64,000 bases of DNA. Origin: Rhodocyclaceae bacterium UBA2271. Lineage in GTDB: Bacteria > Pseudomonadota > Gammaproteobacteria > Burkholderiales > Rhodocyclaceae. Of this stretch, positions 41,946 through 51,130 are shown piece after piece; the stretch's first letter is position 1, and every line of letters begins with the position of its first letter. The translations under genes were made by a program, and so were the position numbers. The stretch lies in NCBI GenBank assembly GCA_002347405.1, contig DDXB01000024.1, forward strand, positions 1 to 64,000, in the 5' to 3' direction. Below the pieces are notes generated by a model, which saw nothing but the letters and a program-made list of their open reading frames with translations, was not told the DNA's origin and did no database searches.

Positions 41946-42806
41946 TCATACAGCAGGAATGCGCTGTAACAGGGTCATTACGGCCGCCAGTCGATCGCGC
42001 ATCTCGCGACGATCGACGATCATGTCGATGGCACCCTTCTCGAGCAGGAATTCGGAGCGCTGAAAACCATCTGGCAGGGTTTCCCGCACCGTCTGTTCTA
42101 TCACGCGTGGCCCGGCAAAGCCGATCAGCGCGCCCGGTTCGGCCATGACAATGTCACCGACAAAAGCGAAGGAGGCCGAGACCCCGCCCATGGTCGGGTC
42201 TGTCAGCACGGTGATGAAGGGCAGTTTGTGCCGCGCCAGTCGGGTGACCGCCGCCGTCGTCTTGCTCATCTGCAGCAGGGAAAACAGCCCCTCCTGCATG
42301 CGCGCGCCGCCTGACGCCGTCACGCAGATAAAGGGCAACTGATTCTCGATGGCGGCATTCACGCCACGCACGAAACGCTCACCGACCACCGAACCCATCG
42401 AACCGCCCATGAATTCGAACTCGAAGCAGGCCACCACCACGGGCAAGGTCTTGATGGCGCCCTGCATTACCACCATGGCATCTGATTCGCCCGTATCCTC
42501 ATTGGCTGCCGCCAGACGATCCGGATAGCGCTTGCTGTCCTTGAATTTGAGTGCATCGAGCGGCAATACCTCGGTGCCGATCTCGTGCTGCCCTTCGGGG
42601 TCGAGCAACAGATCCAGGCGCTCGCGCGCCTTCAGGCGGTGATGGTGACCGCATTTGGGACAGACGCTAAGGTTCTGCGCCAGATCAGTGGCATACAACA
42701 CCGCCTCACAAGCAGGACACTTGCTCCACAGACCCTCGGGAATCGATTTCCGTACGCCAATGGCGCGCTTGATCTTCGGTGGCAGCAGTTTCTGGAGCCA
42801 GCTCAT
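41946..42806 (-). CDS. accD: Acetyl-CoA carboxylase carboxyltransferase beta subunit
   Basis: The 286-residue beta subunit of the carboxyltransferase that makes malonyl-CoA. The N-terminal zinc ribbon is complete (C30, C33, C49, C52), followed by the crotonase-like core with GGSMGSVVGERF, SGGARMQEG and TDPTMGGVSASFA. It overlaps trpA by 4 nt and precedes folC by 27 nt, the usual trpBA-accD-folC order. Confidence 0.97.
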   Translation of the reverse strand: MSWLQKLLPPKIKRAIGVRKSIPEGLWSKCPACEAVLYATDLAQNLSVCPKCGHHHRLKARERLDLLLDPEGQHEIGTEVLPLDALKFKDSKRYPDRLAAANEDTGESDAMVVMQGAIKTLPVVVACFEFEFMGGSMGSVVGERFVRGVNAAIENQLPFICVTASGGARMQEGLFSLLQMSKTTAAVTRLARHKLPFITVLTDPTMGGVSASFAFVGDIVMAEPGALIGFAGPRVIEQTVRETLPDGFQRSEFLLEKGAIDMIVDRREMRDRLAAVMTLLQRIPAV

Positions 42807-43633
42807 GTCTTGCCCTCCTCGCTAATTGCATCCATAGCCGTGCGCACTTCGCGCAAGAAGGCCGTCACCAGTTGCGGGGCCAAGCCAGCCGGCGCCTGCT
42901 CGATAGTTTCGATGATTTTGCTGCCAATAACCACCGCATCGGCAATGCCGGCTATCCGGGCCGCGCTGGCGGCATCACGGATGCCGAAGCCGACGCCGAT
43001 CGGCATGCCAACTTTGGCGCGGATGGCTGGAATGCGCCGTGCCACATCGTCAAGGTCGATGGTCGCCGCCCCCGTTACGCCTTTCAGCGAAACATAATAA
43101 ATATAGCCGCTGCCAAGTTGGGCCACATCGGCATAGCGCGCCTCAACCGACGTCGGCGCCAGCAGGAAAATCGGATCAATGGCGAATTGCTTCAACAGAC
43201 GCGAGAACTCGCCGCACTCTTCCGGCGGATAATCGACGACCAGCACGCCATCGACACCGGCGGCGTGCGCATCGCTGGCGAAACTTTCCGCCCCATACGC
43301 CTCGATGGGATTGGCGTAACCCATCAATACCACCGGCGTTGTCGCGTCAGTCTTGCGAAACTCATGCACCATGCCCAGCACGACACGCAGGCTGACGCCG
43401 AAAGACAAGGCCCGTTCGGAAGCCCGCTGGATTGTCGGCCCATCCGCCATCGGGTCGGAAAACGGCACGCCGAGTTCGATGATGTCGGCGCCGCCGGCGA
43501 CCAGCGCCCGCATCAGGGGCACAGTCTGACCGGGGTCGGGATCTCCGGCGGTGATGAAAGGAATCAGCGCCGCTCTTTTTCCCTGCGGGTCATTCGACGC
43601 GAGTTCGGCAAATTTGGCGGATATGCGTGACAT
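42803..43633 (-). CDS. trpA: Tryptophan synthase alpha chain
   Basis: Cleaves indole-3-glycerol phosphate to indole. The 276-residue TIM barrel has the catalytic acids in ELGVPFSDPMADGP and a phosphate site near GFGIRDAA. It lies 12 nt after trpB and overlaps accD by 4 nt. Confidence 0.97.
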   Translation of the reverse strand: MSRISAKFAELASNDPQGKRAALIPFITAGDPDPGQTVPLMRALVAGGADIIELGVPFSDPMADGPTIQRASERALSFGVSLRVVLGMVHEFRKTDATTPVVLMGYANPIEAYGAESFASDAHAAGVDGVLVVDYPPEECGEFSRLLKQFAIDPIFLLAPTSVEARYADVAQLGSGYIYYVSLKGVTGAATIDLDDVARRIPAIRAKVGMPIGVGFGIRDAASAARIAGIADAVVIGSKIIETIEQAPAGLAPQLVTAFLREVRTAMDAISEEGKT

Positions 43634-43645
43634 AGGCTCAATAGA

Positions 43646-44851
43646 TCAAAACTGGATTCCGGATTTTTCGGCGACGGTATGCATATCCTTGTCACCGCGG
43701 CCAGACAGATTGACAAGCAGGATGTTGTCGCGCGGCAGCGTCGGCGCCAGCCGCGTGGCATAGGCCAGGGCATGACTTGATTCGAGCGCCGGGATGATGC
43801 CTTCGTCGCGACACAAGTCGTGGAAAGCGGCCAGCGCCTCATCATCAGTCACGGTGACATATTCTGCCCGACCGCTGTCCTTCAGCCAGGCATGCTCGGG
43901 ACCGACACCGGGATAATCGAGTCCGGCGGAAATCGAATGGGTCTCGATGATCTGGCCATTGGCGTCCTGCAGCAGATAGGTACGGTTGCCATGCAGTACA
44001 CCGGGACGACCGGCCGTCAGCGAAGCGGCATGTTTGCCGGTGGACATGCCGTGCCCGGCCGCCTCGACGCCAACCAGTTTGACCGCCGCGTGCGGAATGT
44101 AATCGTAAAAGATCCCCATGGCGTTGGAACCACCGCCGACACAGGCAATCACCGCATCGGGATGCCGTCCCGCCAGCGCCGACATTTGGCCAAGGCACTC
44201 CCGGCCGATCACCGCCTGAAAATCGCGCACCATCATCGGGTACGGATGTGGCCCGGCGACCGTGCCGATGATGTAGAACGTGTTGGCAACGTTGGTCACC
44301 CAGTCACGCATGGCTTCGTTGAGGGCGTCCTTGAGGGTTTTCGAACCCGACTCGACCGGTACGACCTTGGCACCCAGCAATTTCATGCGATAGACGTTGG
44401 CAGCCTGGCGCTTGATGTCCTCACTACCCATGTAAACCACGCACTCCATGCCATAACGCGCGGCGACTGTCGCTGAGGCAACACCGTGCTGCCCGGCACC
44501 GGTCTCGGCGATCACGCGCGGCTTGCCCATGCGCCGTGCCAGCAAGGCCTGACCAATGCAATTGTTGATCTTGTGGGCGCCAGTATGGTTGAGGTCTTCG
44601 CGCTTGAGATAGATCTGCGCGCCACCCAGTCGCTCCGACCAGCGCCTGGCATGGTAAATCGGACTGGGACGTCCGACGTAATGTGTGAGTTCATTCTCGA
44701 ACTCGGCACGAAAAGCCGGATCCGCTTTGGCTGCTTCATAAGCGGCGTTGAGCTCGACCAGGGCCGGCATCAATGTTTCCGCGACGAATATTCCGCCATA
44801 TTTACCGAAATGACCATGAACGTCTGGCATCTCGTATTTATTATCTGACAT
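43646..44851 (-). CDS. trpB: Tryptophan synthase beta chain
   Basis: PLP enzyme condensing indole and serine. The 401-residue protein has the PLP lysine K94 in NHTGAHKINN and the GGGSNAMG phosphate loop. Directly before that loop the residues MSALAGRH (about 223-230) are encoded by R1 with a single mismatch. Compared with the usual sequence here (ILEREGRLPDAV in E. coli, from memory) there is no length change, so R1 replaces rather than interrupts. Confidence 0.97.
   Translation of the reverse strand: MSDNKYEMPDVHGHFGKYGGIFVAETLMPALVELNAAYEAAKADPAFRAEFENELTHYVGRPSPIYHARRWSERLGGAQIYLKREDLNHTGAHKINNCIGQALLARRMGKPRVIAETGAGQHGVASATVAARYGMECVVYMGSEDIKRQAANVYRMKLLGAKVVPVESGSKTLKDALNEAMRDWVTNVANTFYIIGTVAGPHPYPMMVRDFQAVIGRECLGQMSALAGRHPDAVIACVGGGSNAMGIFYDYIPHAAVKLVGVEAAGHGMSTGKHAASLTAGRPGVLHGNRTYLLQDANGQIIETHSISAGLDYPGVGPEHAWLKDSGRAEYVTVTDDEALAAFHDLCRDEGIIPALESSHALAYATRLAPTLPRDNILLVNLSGRGDKDMHTVAEKSGIQF
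44164..44186 (-). repeat. R1 repeat copy 8, in trpB
   Basis: R1 with one mismatch in coding orientation, read SALAGR, a third frame. It sits in the conserved TrpB fold just before VIACVGGGSNA. Confidence 0.88.
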
Positions 44852-44855
44852 TATG

Positions 44856-45485
44856 TTATCTAGAAGAATTTGCTGTTCTCACTGCCGCAACAAATGCGGC
44901 GATCTTTGCGGAATCCTTGATGCCCTTGGCAACTTCGACCCCGCTGCTGACATCCACCGCCCAAGGGCGGATTTTAGCTACAGCTTCACCGACGTTATCG
45001 GCATGAAGGCCACCTGATAACACCAACGGCAATGGCAACTCCTGCGGAATCAGGGACCAGTCAAACGACTGCCCTGCCCCGCCATAGGCTTCAACCCAAG
45101 CATCGAGGAGCAGACCTTGTGCCGTTGGGTAGGCGCGGGCGAATTCTAACAGATCAAGTTGCGGGCGAACCCGCGCCGCCTTGAGGTAGGGCAAGCCGAA
45201 TTGCTCGCAGTATTGCGCATTCTCCTCGCCATGAAATTGCAGGAGATCGACCGGCACCGCAGCCAAGGTATCCCACACGCTGGAGGGTTCGGCATTGACA
45301 AACAATCCAACGCGCGTCACGAAGGGAGGCACACGCCGCCCCAGATCGGCGGCAAGCTCTAGCGACAGGGCACGCGGGCTGGGCGGGTAAAAAACAAACC
45401 CGATGGCATCGGCACCGGCCCTAAGGGCGGCTTCGAGGTCTATCGTGCGGGTAATGCCGCAAATCTTGATGCGGGTTCGATGCAT
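44856..45485 (-). CDS. trpF: Phosphoribosylanthranilate isomerase
   Basis: Third step of tryptophan synthesis after anthranilate. The 209-residue TIM barrel has the catalytic cysteine in KICGITR (C9) and an aspartate in LLLDAW. It is 3 nt after truA and 4 nt before trpB, in the conserved truA-trpF-trpB-trpA order. trpE, trpG, trpD and trpC are not in the window. Confidence 0.96.
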   Translation of the reverse strand: MHRTRIKICGITRTIDLEAALRAGADAIGFVFYPPSPRALSLELAADLGRRVPPFVTRVGLFVNAEPSSVWDTLAAVPVDLLQFHGEENAQYCEQFGLPYLKAARVRPQLDLLEFARAYPTAQGLLLDAWVEAYGGAGQSFDWSLIPQELPLPLVLSGGLHADNVGEAVAKIRPWAVDVSSGVEVAKGIKDSAKIAAFVAAVRTANSSR

Positions 45486-45488
45486 GAC

Positions 45489-46280
45489 TCAGAAACCGGG
45501 CAAACGCAATGGCGTCATGATACTGCCCTGCGGCAATCCCCACTCATCACCATAATCCACACCGGCCAGATACAGCCCATCCGGTGCATAGGTGGGGGCA
45601 CCCAGGCGCCGATCGCAACTCGCCAGCAATTCCCCCAGCCAGTGCGGCGACCGGCGCTGCATGCCGACATAGACCAGGGCGCCCACCAGATTCCTGACCA
45701 TATTGTGCAGGAAAGCATTCGCGCAACAGTCGAACACGATCTGATCGCCTTCGCTGGCAATCGCAAGACGATACAGGGTTTTGACCGGCGACTTGGCTTG
45801 GCATCCGGAGGCGCGAAATGAGGAAAAATCATGCTCGCCGAGCAGGCAGGTCGCTGCCTCCCGCATCGCCGCGACATTCAGCGGACGATGGCACCAACCC
45901 ACTTTCCCCGCGAATACCCCCGGACGCTCGGGACGATTCAACAAAACATAACGGTATTCACGCGCACGCGCAGAAAAGCGGGCATGGAAGCCATCGGCAA
46001 CCGGCACGGCCCAGCGCACTGCGACCGTCTCCGGCAAAAAGGCGTTGGTGCCGCGGACCCATGCCGAGAGCGGACGATCCATCGTCGCATCGAAATGTAC
46101 AACCTGGGCCAGCGCATGGACACCGGCATCGGTGCGCCCAGCGCAAATTACCCGTAACGGAGCAGCGGCAACCTGTGACAGCGCCGCCTCCAAAACATCC
46201 TGCACGGTATTGCCACAGGGCTGCGATTGCCACCCGGAAAATCCAGCACCATCATATTCAAGGCCGAGCGCGATTCTCAT
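45489..46280 (-). CDS. truA: tRNA pseudouridine synthase A
   Basis: Modifies U38-U40 of tRNA anticodon stems. The 263-residue enzyme has the catalytic D51 in AGRTDAGVHA and the family motifs REYRYVLLNR and FLHNMVRNLVG. It overlaps the upstream membrane protein gene by 4 nt. Confidence 0.97.
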   Translation of the reverse strand: MRIALGLEYDGAGFSGWQSQPCGNTVQDVLEAALSQVAAAPLRVICAGRTDAGVHALAQVVHFDATMDRPLSAWVRGTNAFLPETVAVRWAVPVADGFHARFSARAREYRYVLLNRPERPGVFAGKVGWCHRPLNVAAMREAATCLLGEHDFSSFRASGCQAKSPVKTLYRLAIASEGDQIVFDCCANAFLHNMVRNLVGALVYVGMQRRSPHWLGELLASCDRRLGAPTYAPDGLYLAGVDYGDEWGLPQGSIMTPLRLPGF

Positions 46281-46870
46281 GACCAGTAAGCCATACTCAT
46301 CAGCATCAACAGCAGGCCACCAATCAGCAGTTTGTCCTGCCAGTGCAGCGGTGGCATCGGCAGTTGATAACTTTCAGGTGCAGCCGTCCGGGATGTTTCT
46401 GCCATCAGCCATTCCCGCCAGCCGACCTGCTGTTTTTGGTCGACAAACTCAAGCACCAGCATCAGGCGGACGACGGTAGTGTCGCGCCAGGGAAACGGCC
46501 CCAGCAGGCAATACAGTCCGGTCAGCAAGCCGGGCGTACCAACCTTCTCGTGCAGTAATGCCAAGCTGGCCAACAACGCCAGCAAACGGCTCAACTGCTC
46601 TCCGGCAAGCCACAACCCCTCGTAGGTCAGCCCCAGATCACCACCGATCCCCGGCAGGTATTCGCCTGGCGTAAGGAACAGGAATAGCATGGCCAGCGAC
46701 ACTAGCAGCCAACGCGAACGCTTCAGCAGACTTCGGCTGCGGTCAGCCGCCAGCGTCAGGGCGAGGACCAGACATGGCGCAGCCACCCCAAACAGCACAT
46801 GGGTTGGCAGCCATTGCAAAGCCAGTGCAAAGGCGAGCCATGAAAGCAACAGCGATACCGGATGCCACAT
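46277..46870 (-). CDS. Integral membrane protein, hypothetical
   Basis: A 197-residue protein from ATG 46870 (MWHPVSLLLSWLAFALAL), with four to five hydrophobic helices and a C-terminal helix ending at the chain end. A TTG at 46927 overlapping the fimV stop is an alternative start. The layout resembles CbiQ/EcfT-type membrane proteins, but no ABC ATPase is nearby and I cannot confirm it. It lies between fimV and truA. Confidence 0.7.
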   Translation of the reverse strand: MWHPVSLLLSWLAFALALQWLPTHVLFGVAAPCLVLALTLAADRSRSLLKRSRWLLVSLAMLFLFLTPGEYLPGIGGDLGLTYEGLWLAGEQLSRLLALLASLALLHEKVGTPGLLTGLYCLLGPFPWRDTTVVRLMLVLEFVDQKQQVGWREWLMAETSRTAAPESYQLPMPPLHWQDKLLIGGLLLMLMSMAYWS

Positions 46871-46923
46871 CGGGGAAATTAGCCACGGCGTCGGACAACG
46901 CCGTGGCTGCAGTGACCTGAAAG

Positions 46924-49833
46924 TCAAAGATCGAGTTGATCGAGTCGCGCGCGCGCCTGTCCTTGTTGGGCTGGGTTACCCTCATTGGCAACCTCGTTCA
47001 ACAACTCGCGCGCACCTTCCCGGTCGCCCATTTCTTCATAGGCGAGGGCAAGCTCGAGTTTGGTCGCCACTTCTGAATCATCGGTTTCCGTGGCAACCGC
47101 TTCGGGAGCGGCTGGCTGCACAGCTGTGTCCGCAACCGGCTTGGCAGCAGAGGGTGCAGGTGCCTCGCCCCCTGCAGCGGCCTCCGGCAAGGGATTCGCA
47201 CCCACCGCGCTGGTACCCCCCGGGGAAGTCGTCGGCTCAGGCTCACCCAAATCGAAATTAATATCGGCGAGATCAAGCGCTGCGGGTGCCTTGGCAGTTG
47301 TTGCAGTGGCAGGAGCGGATTCCTCGGACCCCAGATCGAGGTCAAAATTGAAATCAAGATCATCTGGGCTGTTTTCGGCAACCGGTTCCCTTGGCGCAAT
47401 AGTGGCCGGAGTTGTCTGGGCAGAGCCAAGATCCAGATCGAAATCGATCTCGTTGCCGCCAGTGGGGGGTGGTGCGACTGCCGGAGACTCATCTGAACTG
47501 CCGGCATCTAGCGGGAAATCGATGGCACTGCTGTCAAATGCCGGGGCAGTTGCTGACTCGTCTGGTGGGGGATTTTGCGTTGGCGCACCCAGATCAAAAT
47601 CAAAGTCAATCCCTGCTGTCTCTGCGGCAACAGCCTGCTTGGATGCTTCTGCTGAAGCAATAGCCGGAGCACTGGAAGTACCGAGATCAAGATCAAAATC
47701 GAAGGAACCGGCATCTTCTTCTGCGGGAGCCTGTACCGGCGAGGCGAGGGGCTCGGCAGAGCCTGCTGCGGCTATTACCGCGGGGGCAGTTTTATTCGCC
47801 GCCGCTGCGACAGCAAACAGTCCGCCCGTCACACCCACGCCAGTTGCCAGCATGACAGCTTTGTCCCAGTCAGGGCCCTTGCCACCCACCAAGCCATGCA
47901 GTTCATTAGCCACCGATTCAAACTGGGGAATGCTCTTGCGATTAGCATAGAGTTCGAGCAGTTTGAGATGTATCGCAGTACGGGTCGGATCGGTCTTGAG
48001 GCCTTCAAGCAGGATTTCCTCGGCCTGGCTGTCGCGACCATAGGCCATATAGACATCCGCTTCGGCAACAGGATCGACACTTTCCGCAGTCGTCAGTACG
48101 CCGCCTTCGCTAAAGTCGCCCTGAATCGATACATCCCCACTATCCACGCTCTCGCTGGCCGCACCAGCAACTGCAGCAGATTTGTGGCTCGGAGTGCCCA
48201 TGGCAGCGCCGGGTTCGTCACGCTGCGCCACTTCCTGTGCCTGCTTCTTCCGGCGATAGGCGGAGAAGCCAAGATAGCCCAACAGGAGGGCTATCAAACC
48301 ACCCCCACCGAATACCAACTCCGGGTTGTCCTCGATAAAGCTGGGTTCCGGCGGCGGTGGCGGTGCCGGTTTTTTCTCGGCAGGCTTGGGCGGAGCGGGT
48401 GGCGCAGCCGGGGCAGGTGCCGGTTCGGCTGGCTTGGCCGCCTCAGTCGGCGCCGGAGCAGCTGCCACAACGTCTGCTCCCTTCTCGACAGCAGGAGCAG
48501 CAGAGGCAATTGGAGAAGCCGGCTCGGCTGGCTTCGCCGGGTCCACTGGCGGCGGCGCCGGTTCGGGTTTCTTCGCTTCGGCAGATTTGGGCAAGCCAGC
48601 CTGCGCCTGCTGCTGCACCTGTACACCAGCCTGACTCTTCAGTTCAACCAGATGCTTGAGGTTTTCGAGGTTCTTTTCCAGTTCGGCAATCCGGCCTGAG
48701 GCCTCGCGCAAGGCCTTGTCGCGGGAAATCAAATCCTCTTCGAGTGCGCTCCTGCTCATTGCGCCGGAAGCTTTGGCAGACTTGGCGGCCTCTGTGGGTG
48801 AAACCTCGAGTTTGTCCTTGGTCGCTGAGGGCGGCACCTTGCTCTCGACCTGCGGCTTGATCTTGCCCGCAGCGCTTTGCTGCGGCTGTGTTTCGGTAGC
48901 CGGCGCCATGCCTGCCGCAGCGGCAAGATTGCGACGATACGCATTGAAATCGGCGGTTTGCGCAACGATCAGCTTGCGCGCCTCGCCAGCATCGACGGCA
49001 GCCACCTCGCCCGGATCGGGGAGTTGCAGAATCTTGCCGGCACGCAAACGGTTCATGTTGTTGCCGTCAAACACATCGCGATTGCTGTTGAACAGTGCCA
49101 CCAGCATCTGGTCGAGGCTGACGGCCGCTGGCTTGTTCTCCCGCGCAATCTTGCTCAGGGTATCGCCCAGCTTGACCTGGCGCTCGCCAGTGCTCGGCAT
49201 GGCCGTAACCGCGCCCGGCGCTGCGCGCGGTTTGGGCTTGGCCGCTAACGCAGGATCGGCTTCGGCGGTACGCGCAGGTTTTGATTCAGGCTTTATCTTC
49301 GCCGGCATAGTCGGAGCCACCGGCATTGGCGCCGATGGTGCCGTTTGCATCGGCATGGCTTGCGGGACAACCGGGGTAACCACGGAAGCGGGCCTGGCAG
49401 CCTGCAACATTTCAGGTGGATCGAGCAGGAAGGTGTATTCCCGCACCAAGCGACCGGCAGTCCAGTTCAGTTCAACAAGAAAATGCAGGAATGGCTCATT
49501 CAGCGGACGTTCGGTGGTCAGTTTCAGTACCGACTGGCCATCGGGCTGTTTCGCCACACTGAAGCGCAGGCCGCTCAGCGCAGACATGAATTCGATGCCC
49601 GCTTTCTTGAAGTCGTCATGCGAAGCCAGCTTGGCCGTCAACGCCGACAATTCCTCGGGTGTCGCCGTCAGCGCCACCTCGGCGTTGAGTGGCTGACCAA
49701 TGGCCGAATACACCGTCAGCTTGCCCAGGCCGGCTGCCTGCGCCTCCGGCCCACCCACAACCCCCAACGCAGTCGTCAGCAATGCCGCCAGCAGCGATGC
49801 CTTGAATAACTTTGATTTACCAGGTTTATTCAC
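46924..49833 (-). CDS. fimV: FimV/HubP-type polar motility protein
   Basis: A 969-residue polar scaffold protein needed for type IV pilus assembly in relatives. The start is GTG 49833 after GGGGAGGC, followed by a signal peptide ending in EAQA. Then come a beta-rich FimV N-domain, a LysM domain (about 215-285, VKLGDTLSKIAREN), a coiled coil (about 385-410), a Pro/Ala-rich linker, a membrane helix (LVFGGGGLIALLLGYLGF) and a cytoplasmic part with repeated acidic IDFDFDLG units. It ends in the conserved FimV C-terminal helix pair (KLELALAYEEMGD). Confidence 0.93.
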   Translation of the reverse strand: MNKPGKSKLFKASLLAALLTTALGVVGGPEAQAAGLGKLTVYSAIGQPLNAEVALTATPEELSALTAKLASHDDFKKAGIEFMSALSGLRFSVAKQPDGQSVLKLTTERPLNEPFLHFLVELNWTAGRLVREYTFLLDPPEMLQAARPASVVTPVVPQAMPMQTAPSAPMPVAPTMPAKIKPESKPARTAEADPALAAKPKPRAAPGAVTAMPSTGERQVKLGDTLSKIARENKPAAVSLDQMLVALFNSNRDVFDGNNMNRLRAGKILQLPDPGEVAAVDAGEARKLIVAQTADFNAYRRNLAAAAGMAPATETQPQQSAAGKIKPQVESKVPPSATKDKLEVSPTEAAKSAKASGAMSRSALEEDLISRDKALREASGRIAELEKNLENLKHLVELKSQAGVQVQQQAQAGLPKSAEAKKPEPAPPPVDPAKPAEPASPIASAAPAVEKGADVVAAAPAPTEAAKPAEPAPAPAAPPAPPKPAEKKPAPPPPPEPSFIEDNPELVFGGGGLIALLLGYLGFSAYRRKKQAQEVAQRDEPGAAMGTPSHKSAAVAGAASESVDSGDVSIQGDFSEGGVLTTAESVDPVAEADVYMAYGRDSQAEEILLEGLKTDPTRTAIHLKLLELYANRKSIPQFESVANELHGLVGGKGPDWDKAVMLATGVGVTGGLFAVAAAANKTAPAVIAAAGSAEPLASPVQAPAEEDAGSFDFDLDLGTSSAPAIASAEASKQAVAAETAGIDFDFDLGAPTQNPPPDESATAPAFDSSAIDFPLDAGSSDESPAVAPPPTGGNEIDFDLDLGSAQTTPATIAPREPVAENSPDDLDFNFDLDLGSEESAPATATTAKAPAALDLADINFDLGEPEPTTSPGGTSAVGANPLPEAAAGGEAPAPSAAKPVADTAVQPAAPEAVATETDDSEVATKLELALAYEEMGDREGARELLNEVANEGNPAQQGQARARLDQLDL

Positions 49834-49877
49834 AATGCCTCCCCGCTGGGGAATTGTTGGACCACAATTAATACGCA

Positions 49878-49909
49878 CTTTCAGTGCAGGTTAATCCTGC
49901 ATCTGAAAG
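49878..49909. promoter_or_regulatory. 13-bp hairpin between asd and fimV
   Basis: CTTTCAG-TGCAGG and CCTGCA-CTGAAAG pair over 13 bp, with a one-base bulge and a TTAAT loop. No T-run follows, so a plain terminator for asd is unlikely; it could be an operator or leader structure of fimV, 45 bp before its start. Confidence 0.45.
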
Positions 49910-49984
49910 ACTTAACCGAAACCAAAATAACATCATGACCTTAACGACGCAAGCTCAACCTTTGCATTACCTTGCCACCTTCAT

Positions 49985-51106
49985 TCAATCGAGCAAAATA
50001 CGCAACATTCGCCGCAAGGGTTCTGCAGCACCCCACAATAACTGGTCGCCACAGGTGAACGCCCCCAGATACTCAGGGCCCATTGCCAGCTTGTGCAAGC
50101 GCCCAACGGGCACGGTCAGCGTTCCGGTGACGGCAGATGGGGTCAATTCGCGCTCGGAAAGCTCACGCTCGTTGGGAACAACCTTCACCCAGTCGTTGCC
50201 CTTGGCAATGATGTCACTCACTTCAGCTAACGGCACATCCTTCTTGAGCTTGATGGTCAAACCCTGTGAATGGCAGCGCATGGCGCCGACCCGCACACAC
50301 AAGCCATCGATGGGAATGCTGCCCGGAGTACGAAACTCCGGCCGGCCAAGAATTTTGTTGCACTCGGCGCCACCCTTCCATTCTTCCTTCGATTGACCGC
50401 CTTCGACCGGCGCGTCGATCCAGGGGATCACGCTGCCGGCGAGCGGCATGCCACGGAAATTCTTGGTCGGAAACGCAGCGGAGCGCATGGTTTCGGCGAC
50501 CTTGCGGTCGATGTCGAGGATGGCCGAGGCGGGATCGGCCAGTTCGGCTTTGACCGCATCGTGCAGCATGCCCATCTGGGCAAGCAGCTCGCGCATGTTC
50601 TGCGCGCCGGCACCGGAGGCGGCCTGATAGGTCATGGCGGATATCCATTCGACGAGGTCGCCGCGGAACAGGCCGCCCAGTCCCATCAGCATCAGCGACA
50701 CCGTGCAGTTGCCACCGATGTAGTTTTTCACGCCCTTGGCCAGCCCCGCCTTGATGACATCGAGGTTCACCGGGTCAAGGATGATGATGGCGTCGTCAGC
50801 CATGCGCAGCGTAGATGCCGCATCGATCCAGTAGCCGTTCCAGCCGGCGGCACGCAGTTTCGGAAAGACTTCCTTGGTGTAGTCGCCACCCTGGCAGGTG
50901 ATGATGAAATCAAGCGCCTTCAGGGCACCGATGTCCAGCGCGTCCTTGAGCGGCGCACCGCCAGCTTCAGACGGGCCCTTGCCCCCGACATTCGACGTGG
51001 TGAAGAACACCGGCTCGATCAGGGCGAAATCGCCCTCCTCGCGCATGCGCTGCATCAGCACCGAACCGACCATGCCACGCCAACCGACCAGACCTACCTT
51101 TTTCAT
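49985..51106 (-). CDS. asd: Aspartate-semialdehyde dehydrogenase
   Basis: Reduces aspartyl phosphate to the semialdehyde for Lys, Met, Thr and cell-wall diaminopimelate. The 373-residue enzyme has the NADP loop VGWRGMVGSVLMQRM and the catalytic C134 in GGNCTVSLML, of the Gram-negative (E. coli-like) type. Between leuB and fimV, the standard betaproteobacterial place. Confidence 0.97.
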   Translation of the reverse strand: MKKVGLVGWRGMVGSVLMQRMREEGDFALIEPVFFTTSNVGGKGPSEAGGAPLKDALDIGALKALDFIITCQGGDYTKEVFPKLRAAGWNGYWIDAASTLRMADDAIIILDPVNLDVIKAGLAKGVKNYIGGNCTVSLMLMGLGGLFRGDLVEWISAMTYQAASGAGAQNMRELLAQMGMLHDAVKAELADPASAILDIDRKVAETMRSAAFPTKNFRGMPLAGSVIPWIDAPVEGGQSKEEWKGGAECNKILGRPEFRTPGSIPIDGLCVRVGAMRCHSQGLTIKLKKDVPLAEVSDIIAKGNDWVKVVPNERELSERELTPSAVTGTLTVPVGRLHKLAMGPEYLGAFTCGDQLLWGAAEPLRRMLRILLD

Positions 51107-51130
51107 TGCCTACACCTCGTTAAAAAATAA

